The translations under genes and the position numbers were made by a program. Source: Mactra quadrangularis (taxonomy: Eukaryota; Mollusca; Bivalvia; Venerida; Mactridae). Taken from it: a stretch of DNA of 64,000 nt. Location: the NCBI GenBank assembly GCA_025267735.1, contig CM046295.1, positions 15,273,592 through 15,337,591 on the forward strand. The letters are read 5' to 3'. Shown here in pieces: positions 1 through 10,589 of this stretch. The notes below the pieces were generated by a model, which did not search any database, was not told the origin of the DNA, and saw nothing but the letters and a program-made list of their open reading frames with translations. The number at the start of each line of letters is the position of its first letter. Position 1 is the first letter of the stretch.

Positions 1-211
1 ACCGAAAGCTATCAATGATACTATAAATTCAAACGAAATTAATGAGGTAAAGCTATGTAATGATGGTACAGATTCAAAAAGTTCTTTTAGAGAGTTTACT
101 TCAAAATGTTTGTCACAAATGTATTTAAGATCCTGGCAGTCAAGGAGAATGTGTTTTACATTGAAATGCTCGTCACATGGTATACATTTAGGTGCTTCCT
201 CTCTTTTAGAG
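1..211 (-). mobile_element. LINE ORF2 C-terminal fragment
   Basis: The minus strand is open from 211 to the window edge. It reads a Cys/His cluster, KCIPCDEHFNVKHILLDC, followed by a SLKELFESV-like tail. This pattern is typical of the extreme C-terminus of jockey/CR1-like non-LTR reverse transcriptases. No stop interrupts this stretch, so the copy may be fairly young, but only the end of the ORF is here. The family name is not certain. Confidence 0.7.
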
Positions 212-520
212 CGTTAGGGTAACAGACCAGGTGAAAGATTTACAAGATATAAGAGTATTTTTGGCAAACTGAATTGATTATGAAGAGTTTCGTACTATAT
301 TGATTGACTATTGATCTGAGGTTTCACTGTAGCGGACCACTTAATTTTAAGAGCGTTAGGGTACCGGACCAGGTGATAGATCGACAAGATATAAGAATAT
401 TTTTAGCAGACTGTATCAATTATGAAGAGTTTCGTACTATATTGACGGACTATAGATCTGAGGTTTCACTGTAGCGGACCACTTAATTTTAAGAGCATTA
501 GAATTACGGACCAGGTTAGT
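209..520. repeat. 142-bp tandem repeat, two units plus a partial third
   Basis: The motif GAGCGTTAGGGTA starts at 209 and 351, and a diverged form starts at 493, giving an exact spacing of 142 bp. Each unit contains GACCAGGTGA, ACAAGATATAAG and TTTCACTGTAGCGGACCACT. The array abuts the LINE fragment. Confidence 0.85.
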
Positions 521-1010
521 GGACCGGGTAATTTTGAATTATTATTATACGATGACGCAATTTACCAACATTGAACAGATAAGCAATGTTGTAAACAACA
601 GCACGAATAAAGATTCTAATTTATTTTTAATTGATGATAATTGATATTGTTGTTTGAAATTTATCGACTTTTGATCGTTTATTTGAGAAATGATTCATGG
701 TCTGCCAGTTAATTAAAAAAACCAATTCAGATACGATACTTGGACAATTTAACAAAATCCATTTTTAGAACGAAGATCGAAAAATCTTTTTTGAGAAATG
801 AAGTTGACCGTTCCTAATTCTGATCATTAAATCAATGATGAAATAGGCTTTATTTTGTTTATTTCAGATAAAGCATCAAATATTTTTATCAGCATAGTTC
901 AAAATACGAGTAGCCCATCGGACTACATGCTCAAAATTTTAGGTAGTCCCCCAGACAATTAGACAGCCTTGGGCTATAGGACTAGCGTAAGCTGCGTAAG
1001 GATCGAGGCC
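521..1010. other. AT-rich stretch, nothing recognised
   Basis: No long ORF, splice-site pair or repeat unit was recognised. It lies between the 142-bp array and a second LINE remnant. Confidence 0.4.
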
Positions 1011-1400
1011 TGCCTTACAGTCAAGGAGAACGTGTTTTACATTGAAATGCTCGTCACATGGTATACACTTAGGCGCTGCCTCTTTTTTTAGAAGGTATGA
1101 ATGAGTTTATCTGGTATGACCAATTCTACATCACGTTATCACTATATTTGGTCTCGGCAATTTGAAAATATTATTGACAAAGATAAATCAAGGCTTGGCT
1201 TAATGTCATGTAACTTATTGAAAATAGCATAGTTCCACATTGTTTGCCATTTTGACTTAACCAATGATTTTATAGAACATTTGAAGTCACTGCTTGGTAA
1301 TTTGACTACTAGTTCTTGGAAAGAAGACCGGTCACATCTCTTCCGAGGATAATTTAGAATTATTTCATCGAGTTGGATACCTTATATCTTTTCATTAACA
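1011..1400 (-). mobile_element. Second, degraded LINE C-terminal fragment
   Basis: The minus strand reads LPSSDFK, then KWQTMWN and NKLHDIKPSLDL, then (after a stop and a gap) KKRGSAPKCIPCDEHFNVKH. These are consecutive landmarks of a non-LTR retrotransposon ORF2 end. The Cys/His part closely matches the fragment at the window start, so both belong to one family. The left breakpoint of the 8-kb duplication (1331) lies inside this remnant, so its outer part recurs at 9378-9447. Confidence 0.7.
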
Positions 1401-2542
1401 ATTTTTTTTACTTTTGGCTGGAACTTAAGTATTCGTTTATTTCATGACAATTGAATCATTTTATAATAAACATTAATGATAATTTGGTGTTTGTAATGCG
1501 ACTGGCACCAGTGAATCTTACATTTCATGACTCACCATTAATGGTTGTCATATTGCCTCCGACGACCTATATTTTACTTAAGACAATTAGTTCCTGCTAT
1601 TTAACTAATGGTTCGGGCAAGTTCAAGTATAATTGGCAGTCCATTTTAGCAACCTAATATTAAAATCAATGTAAAAACCTGCAACTTGCAGAAATTGTCA
1701 ATAATGAATAACATGTTCAGAAAAGATATATTAATAGTATAAAATTGATATCCTTGAATTTAAAAACACAAAAAGGATGGGCAAAAATATCTATGACGAC
1801 TAACTGGATACATAAGAAGAATGAAAAAACAGTTTAAGTTACTAGGAGTAGTGCAAATTGCAGTTCTGGCAGTTCCAGAGTCCCACCCTAAGACCCATTT
1901 ACAACCCAGAAACCCCACATCAGAAACAGTTATGCTTGATGTTAAACACAAAATGTATATACATGTGATACAATACACAAACTTAAGTGACATGTTGAAA
2001 AGTACGATATACAAGACCGTCCTTAGAAACTACATTTTAAATTCCAAGTTGATGTATAGCAAAAGTTATTTGATTTTAACTATAAAGCATTAATTTACTT
2101 AACAAAATTATAAACCTTTTAAATAAATGCTGAGAGTCTATTTTTAAAGTCATAGTTATTGAATATTGCTCGGGAAATTAGATAAAGATCTGACCACAGT
2201 TGATAATTTAAAACTCAAAATATTTTTCTGCATTGTTTCAAAAAAAGCCAAAAGTAAACATTTAACTTGAATTAAATCTTCAAAGGTTCAACAAATATAA
2301 TGAATTATCATTAATAGTTAAAAAAACTACAGAAACCCAGCTTTGTCAAATATATTCTAAGTATCATGTAAAGATACTGTTGTATGATATTCTCCAAATA
2401 TACACATTATGCTGTAGCCGGTTTCTCTGGACTTGAGTGATTAATATAGTTAAATATATATTTTCTGGATTCTGAATCCCAAGTCTTCATTTCAAAATTT
2501 ACAACAATTACAAATGATAATAAAGAAAAAAAGATAACTTAC

Positions 2543-4561
2543 CCTCGATGATCTCAGGGGCTGTGGAGGACTCCTTCACATCCGAAGATATGCCTGGAAT
2601 TAAGAACAGAAAACAATTATTAACTTTTGGTAAACAAAATCAGTTGAAACATTTTCACAAAACATTTCAAATGATTACAGTTTAAATGTATAAAGTTCTT
2701 AATTCTTAAATCAAATTAAATCTTTTCAGAGTATATCTGGAAAACACTTATTAATAAATCATCAAGTTGGATGATGGTTCGAATCCCAACTTCAAGGTTC
2801 AATATTCAAGAAACTTTAAATCAGCTGAAGAACCAATGTTGGAATGTGGAGTATTGAGGAAGCTATCACTTTAAGTTTTTCACAAAAGATTCCATGACGA
2901 ATCAGCTGTCTGCTCAAGTTGTTAAATCAAAATCTTGCAGTACATTATAAACGATTAAACGTTAATGAGTCGAGTCTTTAATCAGTAAGTGAACAAGTTG
3001 ATGTCAACAATGATTGGAGTTTATGTATTAAAATAAGTATTCAAAATAAAATCATCACAGCATCAACCAAAGTTGACATTATATGGATGAAATATTTTTC
3101 CTTAGCTCCAACAAAATCCTGATAGTACTCACAAAGCAGTACTCATAAACATGGCTGAAAACTTTCCATTAAATTTATATACATGTAAACACAACATATA
3201 CAATAAGATACAATCATGATACACAAGTTTTCAGAAAGTACATTTAGCAAATTGTTAAAGTAGTTCATTCATGATATGTAGCCAAGTAGAAGTCTCGGTC
3301 AGACCAAGGCCTCTCAGACTATGACTTGACAGTTTCTCACAATTATCAAATAATTATCTAAATGATGGTCATTAATTATTAATTAATCTAAAATATCAAT
3401 AAGTATCAGTAATACAGTATCATTATTCCATGTCCATGAACATACAAGTAGATGACAACCAAACAGGAACTTATACAGATTTAGCTATCCTTTATTTTTA
3501 TAAATTATTTATTCAGTATAAATCACAGTCAACATGGTACAAAATATAAAATACATTGATCAGTAAGACATTTATAACTTAAAAAACAGTAAAACTATTT
3601 ATAACATTTCAATTTAAGAATTAGACAATTTATTTAAGAATTCAAACATTTTATTAGGATAAAAAATAAGAAGTGAATATCACAAGATTGATAATACTTT
3701 GTACTCATTAAATTTTTATGATACTTTATAAAACATATTCATTTTCATTTAAATAAATTGGGAGTACAACCATGTTAAATATGTTTATACTATGGATAAC
3801 ACAAAAAAGAGAACACTCTTATTTCCATTGTGGTCCATGGTAATAAACAAATGAAATGAAATTTGGATGGATGACTCAGGAAGGCTCCTTAAAATGAATA
3901 TTTAATATTAATTAACAATAAGACATATGTAAAAAAAGTTAAAAATTCACAATTAAGTATCACAGGGAGAAATTTACTTTAAATATCACAGAAATAAATA
4001 ATAGTATCACAGTTCACTTAATCATTACAAAATAAATGGTTTTTAACCTCAGTTTTAAAACATGTAAAACTTTTAATGTTTTTAATATTTACTGGTAAAC
4101 TGTTCCATAGATGGCACCCAGCATAGGCAAAGGTTTTAGCTCCAAATGAACCAACCTAAATAGGCAATTGTTTTATTGTTTATAATCCAAGATAAATTCA
4201 TAATCTAGCCAAGAACATGTTTAGGATATTCAGCAGTTTCACTAAGAGCCTGGCATACATGGTCATGACATGGTATGGCATTGGTACAATTATAGTTGAA
4301 TTTGATTTCATTTTCCTGGTGGCTAGTTTTCGGATGTGAAACTTGTTCTTTATCAAAATAAATATTGAATACTTATCATAGTAACATAAGATCAAGAAGT
4401 AATCCAAGAATCATGTCAACAAAAAAGACGGCCATTTTTTAATGGCCGCCATTAAAATTCAACATTGCACAAGAAAATGAAAAATACTTACAGAAGTTCC
4501 CCCAGCCCCACGAGATCATCTCCCTCACACCACTCGCACAACACAACACCAAAGCAGCCAT
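2543..4561 (-). CDS. First two coding exons of an unidentified gene (proximal copy)
   Basis: Exon 1 coding part is 4561-4492: ATG, 23 codons starting MAALVLCCASG and ending GWGNF, plus one base. It ends at an ideal donor (GTAAGTATT). Exon 2 is 2593-2543 (51 nt), between a pyrimidine-rich TTCTTAATTCCAG acceptor and a GTAAGTT donor. Spliced, the frame stays open: 23 residues, a junction Cys, then ISSDVKESSTAPEIIE and one spare base. Exon 2 is phase 1-1, so skipping or repeating it keeps the frame. The remaining exons must lie left of the window or were not found below 2543. I do not recognise the protein family; the hydrophobic N-terminus is too short to call a signal peptide. Exon calls rest on splice sites, phase match and a matching promoter upstream. 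Confidence 0.6.
3760..4165 (-). mobile_element. LINE 3' end: ORF2 tail and 3' UTR (copy 1)
   Basis: From about 4160 downward the minus strand reads GAKTFAYAGCHLWNSLP, VNIKN, then FKTEVKNHLF and a stop. This is a hallmark C-terminal block of non-LTR reverse transcriptases. The 3' UTR that follows contains GGACCACAATGGAAATAAG and a TTTTGTGTTATCC block near 3830. The same UTR block appears on the plus strand at 35640. Upstream of 4165 the reading frame is broken. Confidence 0.7.
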
Positions 4562-4662
4562 ACCAGTAATCTACGTAACGCTAGGTAGTCTCTCGTCAGC
4601 AGATCAGAAGAATCAAGTCTTTCAAGTAATCTGTAATCAGATAAAGCAAAAGAGATTAATTC

Positions 4663-4715
4663 TGAAGAAATTTTCGCGCGCAATCCCTTATATACCCTAT
4701 TTGAATATGACGTCA
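4663..4715 (-). promoter_or_regulatory. CRE + TATA core promoter (copy 1)
   Basis: On the minus strand a perfect palindromic CRE, TGACGTCA (4708-4715), is followed by TATATAAG (4694-4687). A CTTCAGA initiator-like CA lies 31 bp from the first T of the TATA box (A at 4663). The ATG at 4561 then gives a 5' UTR of about 100 nt. CRE-TATA proximity is typical of cAMP/CREB-responsive genes (family knowledge); activity is inferred. Confidence 0.6.
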
Positions 4716-4953
4716 CTCGTTAGTTTCCGTCGTCCAACCAAAACCAAGAATCGTTGCCGCTCAAAAATATTTTTGTGCATTTCCATTAAAAATTACATTC
4801 AAATACACAAGCGTATTAATGTCTGAATAGAAAACAAGCCTGAATAGAAAACAGGTTAAACGACTAAGTTGAAATAAAAATTTTAATGAAGTTCTACCGT
4901 AAGGGGACGTTTTAACTTTAATTATGTTGCAAATGACCTCTAATTGATAAATT

Positions 4954-5031
4954 CCTCTGTGGCGCAGTGGTCTAATAACTCGTTTTTTTTTTCAGGAGTG
5001 TATAACGTTAGTTCGAACCCCACTGCAGCCG
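4954..5031 (+). other. tRNA-like sequence with T10 interruption (copy 1)
   Basis: An A-box-like TGGCGCAGTGG is followed by TCTAATAACTCG, a run of ten T, and a perfect B box GTTCGAACC, ending CACTGCAGCC. The T-run would end Pol III transcription inside the gene and the acceptor stem does not pair well. It is therefore a pseudogene or SINE head rather than a working tRNA. Confidence 0.5.
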
Positions 5032-5154
5032 ATTTTTTTATCTATCTAAAATTCGAAAACAAATCACTTGAGCCATTCCCAACCAAATAAGAACATTTAT
5101 TAGCCCCTAGGATCATTTTACGTTTAGTAATATTAAAAATAGCACTTCAGTTAT

Positions 5155-5242
5155 GCCTTGATAGTCGAGTGGTCTAACCACTGGAAAGTTTTTTTATTTA
5201 AGTGCATTCGATCTACACTGTTTCGATTCCCACTGTACCCAC
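5155..5242 (+). other. Second tRNA-like sequence with T-run (copy 1)
   Basis: A-box-like TAGTCGAGTGG, then TCTAACCACTGGAAAG, a T7 run and a B-box-like TTTCGATTCCC. Built like the neighbour about 200 bp upstream, again with a T-run where the anticodon arm should be. Unlikely to make a functional tRNA. Confidence 0.5.
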
Positions 5243-5305
5243 CTTTTTATTTCATAAATATACTAGAGTACATATCAATCAGTAGAAAAAATATTAAAAA
5301 CTCAC

Positions 5306-5480
5306 CAACACAGTCACTTTTCAATAATCAATAATTAATAATTAAATCCAAAGTATTTCACAATAACCGAAACCGAGCGAGGTCTATCACTTAATATCCA
5401 GGCAACTTTAAAAATTAAATTCACATTGATATTATGCCAGTCGCACTCGCAACTACACACGTAGTCCCGCCCATTTCCTT
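5306..5480 (-). promoter_or_regulatory. Possible alternative promoter and non-coding first exon (copy 1)
   Basis: Reading the minus strand, an inverted CCAAT box (TTTGATTGGCT, near 5510-5521), a TTTAAAAGG stretch and a GGGCGGG GC box (around 5470) precede a segment ending in GTGTTG and a GTGAGT donor at 5305. No long ORF is present. It could be an alternative 5' exon splicing to the 51-nt exon, but this is inferred from motifs only. Confidence 0.3.
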
Positions 5481-5770
5481 TTAAAACAAAGATCATGCTT
5501 TAGTACTCAGCCAATCAAACCTCTTGAAATTTTGTGTTAATTTCAACTGACACTGACATGTTGGCGCCTATTGTACGTTTGGCAACTTTTGTTACAACTA
5601 AATTTTGACTTCGGTCGAAAAGAGAAAAATATGGAAACTGAAACAAAAATAAAATTTGGCTGTTTTGTTAAATCTAAAATATAGTTAGTCCTCTCAGCTT
5701 TATGAGTATATAAATTCATTGCTGGTTGAACCAGAGACGATCTGCACGACCGTTCAAGTGTGTGGTGCCA

Positions 5771-6145
5771 TTATGCACAAGAGCTTGACATTTTATATTA
5801 TATCTATAATACGTAAGTTCCTCTACCACATACACTTTTATTACGTGTAGGAGGGGGATTTTCTCAGTACATGTATAGTATAGTTCTATTACATTAACCT
5901 GTCACAACTTGAATAATTACACGGTCACTGAATGTGTTATTATTTAACCTCTTTTAAAACATTGAGCCACAAATACATATTAATAATTGATAGTCTAACC
6001 ATACATGCTACGATTTTGAATATCTGGGAAATAACAAGTTCGAAAGGGTTAAAAATAACAGATTCAGTGACCGTGTAATTATTCAAGTTGTGACAGGTTA
6101 ATGTAATAGAACTGTATAAAATGTCAAGCACCTGTGCATTATACA
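5771..6145. mobile_element. Inverted-repeat (MITE-like) element (copy 1)
   Basis: Outer arms pair TTATGCACAAGAGCTTGACA (from 5771) with TGTCAAGCACCTGTGCATTA (from 6122). Long inner arms pair TAGTTCTATTACATTAACCT (5881-5948) with its complement at 6047-6113. Only the left side has an extra segment of about 80 bp (5801-5880) between outer and inner arms. No coding capacity. Confidence 0.75.
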
Positions 6146-8189
6146 TGCTACCCCAGACCTATGGTAACCCTCGGTGCCATTCATACAGATAGTTGCCAAA
6201 ACTATGACCCGTGTTCAACACTCAGTATTTTGGATGTAAAATCTAGCTTCCAAAGTCGGACAGTAGAAGATGTGTCATTATTTACTTAGTCGCCATTAAT
6301 TCATTGCATGCTTCGTACATGTTGGTTGCTGGTTTCATGTGTCCCTCAAAGAGTTGTCAAAAAGGCGATCGATCCAGATGGCAAATGGGTTTTAAAAGCC
6401 AGGTTTACATATCTGCACACATATATTAGCTTTATAGCCTAACTGAAGCCTTGTATGTTCGCTCAGTTGTTGGCTCGGTTCAGAACGAGTGGGACTCAGT
6501 TTTAGGCCCAGATTGTATCGAGTAGCTCTCGGATTTTCGTCACGGTTGGATCCAGTGGCGCTCATTGTAAGACCCGCGGGTCGTACCGAGTCTTTCATAT
6601 ATCTTACAGATCTTGCATTTATCATTTGCAAGATTGGTGTCAGCATAAACCATTTTAACTGTGTGTCGTATGTTGAAACCTTTAGTACTATATACGGTGT
6701 GGCATTTAAAGTGGCTAGACCCAGCTATGTCATGCTGAGCAAAGCTTGGACATTTTTAAAGCGGCACACCCAGGGGCGAAGTAGTTTGTTTTTCACCATG
6801 CATGTCCATAAGAGGTTTAAGGGACGGTTGCCCTTAGGTAAGAAGCCGGATACATTTTCATGACAAACTTTTAGGCCTCGGCTGACAGGGCCTAAATTCG
6901 CATTGATACCTAGCTATTATTGATGAACATAAGCGCGCAAACAATTTTAGTAATTAATCCAATTATCTTTATTAGATATAAGAAATATTAAGTTCTTACT
7001 CTTATAGAAAAAAACTGTATGAATATAAATATATACATGTCGCTTGGACCGATCATGGACGCTATATCTTATAGATAAAGCGCCGTACTTTTGACAGTAG
7101 AAAGGTTTTTTGATGGTTCCAACTTTTTACTCACATACAATACCTTATCGGTTTACTGTGCGAGACTTATGACGTCATACGGTATGCATACGACTGTGTC
7201 AATACAAATGTATTAGATCGAGAATCTGGACAAGAATGAACTTTTAAATGGATTTCTTTGTAAATACCAAACAGATAATTGAAACAAACATTTGAAAGCA
7301 GCGTTTTTACGATCCATAGTCTAGATCAATTTAAAGTTGCCAACACCGTCCCAAACCATCAAATACTCTATAGACATATGATTATTATATTGTATGTATA
7401 GTATCTCTGCTGGATTGGTCCTGTACCGGTTACCCTGTTTGTATTAAACATACCATTTACGGGGCCCATACATAAGACCAACTTGAGTGGCATTATTTCA
7501 TATAGCCAGTTTTAATATATGCCACTATGTACGCATATATTGAACATTTCCAAACAACAGACCTAAGGGGTACTATGTTATATATATCAACTATATATTT
7601 AATTTTACAATATGTGAAAACATATTGACAAGAAATATAATACCCAATAAAAATTATATACATTCGTGGGGCATATAGCATTTACTTTTAAAATCGGCTT
7701 CCGCGCAGTATTTTAGTAGGGTACCATACACCCCCCTACATCATTTTAAACATACTAGAAATGCGAAGTCTTATGTATGCCCCACACGAAATATGGACCC
7801 CACAAGTATGGTTTTAAATAGGCCGATGCCCCGTTTATAGCAATATGTATCAGTATATATATTTTATATCAAATTCACACATAAAAAAACTCAGTTGAAC
7901 TTTTCTGAAAAGCAATTTGTCTATCGCAAAATGTACAATATATATGTAATACAAGAAGCCCTATTTTAAGTCTGTTCTCAAGTACATGTATTATCATTTA
8001 TTATCAAAATCAGAATATATTTTAGTCTGACTGCAGGTATTTTAAAGTATAACTTAATTGTTTCCAAGGTTTTAATATATGTAAATAGTGTACAAGCAAA
8101 AATTTGTCAGTTAATGCGAGATAACTCCAACATACTCAAATTTTATCGATTATCTCCCTTATAAAATTTACTTATTTATACTTGATGCA
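6146..8189. other. Unassigned AT-rich stretch (copy 1)
   Basis: No convincing exon seen. A 124-codon ORF at 6489-6863 is not recognised. Near 7663-7790 a weak inverted pair (TTCGTGGGGCATA / TATGCCCCACACGAA) hints at an old foldback element. Confidence 0.4.
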
Positions 8190-8375
8190 ACGCGGCGCGG
8201 TGTCAGCACCTAATTATTTTTGGGGGTGATTTCGCGGTGTCCATCGCACGTATACTAGATTCCAGGACCCTTACCTACATATACCTTTCCACAAGGTCGG
8301 AAACTTCTTCATATACCTTATTAATGGAGGAAAATTGACATTATTGTCAAATTTTCATGGAAGGATATATTACAT
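8190..8375 (-). mobile_element. SINE-A tail fragment (copy 1)
   Basis: Matches on the minus strand the body of the SINE seen whole at 21335-21615: CCATGAAAATTTGACAATAATGTCAA-like block, AAGTTTCCGACCTTGTGG, and the GGTCCTGGAATCTAG / GACACCGCG end. The tRNA-like head is missing. Confidence 0.7.
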
Positions 8376-8592
8376 AAGAAAACTCTCAAGTGATAGTATA
8401 TTTGACTATCAACGGTTTGACAAGACGCATTGCAGTCATGTAAATGTATTATAACTATTGAAAAGAATTGGGTCCAAATCATAAAACTAGATATAAATAA
8501 TGTTTTGACATTCTGTATCGTTGTTTGAAAAATCCCACCTTTTTATAATGAAAGCTATTATGAGGAGGGAATTTTTCCAACTACGGTAAATT

Positions 8593-8660
8593 TTTGTTAT
8601 CTCGACTATGTTGGCACCGTCTGAAAAATGTCGAGACAATGAATAGTCGAGATAAACAAA
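8593..8660. repeat. Hairpin, 17-bp arms (copy 1)
   Basis: TTTGTTATCTCGACTAT and ATAGTCGAGATAAACAAA pair around a loop of about 34 nt that also contains TCGAGAC. A small foldback element or structured RNA is possible. Confidence 0.6.
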
Positions 8661-10589
8661 CTTTACTAAGGAATATAAGTCTGATATTTTCAGCAGCACT
8701 TTTACCTGTACAAAGTATGTAGTTTTTTAATAATTGCTTTATAACAGCTGTAAATACTAGGGTTTTACCATTTATATCACAAATTTACTCCAAATTTTAT
8801 GTATGATACAGAATGGCTAGTTACTCTAAACTAATGTAGCATGATAGAGAATTTTGAGACATAAATTTGCAGAGTAGGCTTAGCCTGTAATCGTCCAAAT
8901 TTGAATCCAAGATCAGATCAGATCCTCATTGGTTCGGTCTGGCAGTTATATTTTTTTTACTTATAAACTAAACGAACATAATTTTGCCTATAGTAGGGAT
9001 AAACTGTTATTCGCCCAGGATAGCTACTCGAATTCGGGGCGATTGGATTTGCATGCCGGTGCGTGCTGGTTATAAAATCGGCAATTGGCTACATATGCAC
9101 AGCTCCATCCCTCATTACCTTTACACTTTTATAACTGTATGAGATGTACTCATATTTTTACCAATACTTGATAGATTAAAAACATATATTCAGATACATG
9201 TACATGTATAACAATTACAGTTGTATAAAGTATCATTACTCCTCTTCCAAATGTTAAAATCTATAATAACTTTACCAGTGCCTAAATACAAATGTACATG
9301 TAAAATATTGTGTAAATGGTAAATGAAAAACCAGCTTATGTAAAAGTGTATATGGTATTTTGGATAGCACTGTATATGTCACATCTCTTCCGAGGATAAT
9401 TTAGAATTATTTCATCGAGTTGGATACCTTATATCTTTTCATTAACAATTTTTTTTACTTTTGGCTGGAACTTAAGTATTCGTTTATTTCATGACAATTG
9501 AATCATTTTATAATAAACATTAATGATAATTTGGTGTTTGTAATGCGACTGGCACCAGTGAATCTTACATTTCATGACTCACCATTAATGGTTGTCATAT
9601 TGCCTCCGACGACCTATATTTTACTTAAGACAATTAGTTCCTGCTATTTAACTAATGGTTCGGGCAAGTTCAAGTATAATTGGCAGTCCATTTTAGCAAC
9701 CTAATATTAAAATCAATGTAAAAACCTGCAACTTGCAGAAATTGTCAATAATGAATAACATGTTCAGAAAAGATATATTAATAGTATAAAATTGATATCC
9801 TTGAATTTAAAAACACAAAAAGGATGGGCAAAAATATCTATGACGACTAACTGGATACATAAGAAGAATGAAAAAACAGTTTAAGTTACTAGGAGTAGTG
9901 CAAATTGCAGTTCTGGCAGTTCCAGAGTCCCACCCTAAGACCCATTTACAACCCAGAAACCCCACATCAGAAACAGTTATGCTTGATGTTAAACACAAAA
10001 TGTATATACATGTGATACAATACACAAACTTAAGTGACATGTTGAAAAGTACGATATACAAGACCGTCCTTAGAAACTACATTTTAAATTCCAAGTTGAT
10101 GTATAGCAAAAGTTATTTGATTTTAACTATAAAGCATTAATTTACTTAACAAAATTATAAACCTTTTAAATAAATGCTGAGAGTCTATTTTTAAAGTCAT
10201 AGTTATTGAATATTGCTCGGGAAATTAGATAAAGATCTGACCACAGTTGATAATTTAAAACTCAAAATATTTTTCTGCATTGTTTCAAAAAAAGCCAAAA
10301 GTAAACATTTAACTTGAATTAAATCTTCAAAGGTTCAACAAATATAATGAATTATCATTAATAGTTAAAAAAACTACAGAAACCCAGCTTTGTCAAATAT
10401 ATTCTAAGTATCATGTAAAGATACTGTTGTATGATATTCTCCAAATATACACATTATGCTGTAGCCGGTTTCTCTGGACTTGAGTGATTAATATAGTTAA
10501 ATATATATTTTCTGGATTCTGAATCCCAAGTCTTCATTTCAAAATTTACAACAATTACAAATGATAATAAAGAAAAAAAGATAACTTAC

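Larger units (their letters stand above)
1331..9377. repeat. 8-kb direct tandem duplication, copy 1
   Basis: Every landmark in this unit recurs 8,047 bp downstream up to the T-run at 4983-4992, and 8,046 bp downstream after it. The only difference seen is 10 T against 9 T in that run. The junction reads TGTATAT|GTCACATC. The only sequence shared at the outer ends is the single G at 1331 and 17424, so no long homology mediated the event. Confidence 0.95.

Noticed and set aside
4525..4716. 63-codon ORF over the promoter and exon 1 of the duplicated gene
   Set aside because: It runs through the TATA box and 5' UTR in another frame from the spliced MAALVL start; the exon phase match supports the latter.
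6489..6863. 124-codon ORF, present in both 8-kb copies
   Set aside because: No family features, overlaps an antisense ORF, and its second copy exists only because of the segmental duplication.
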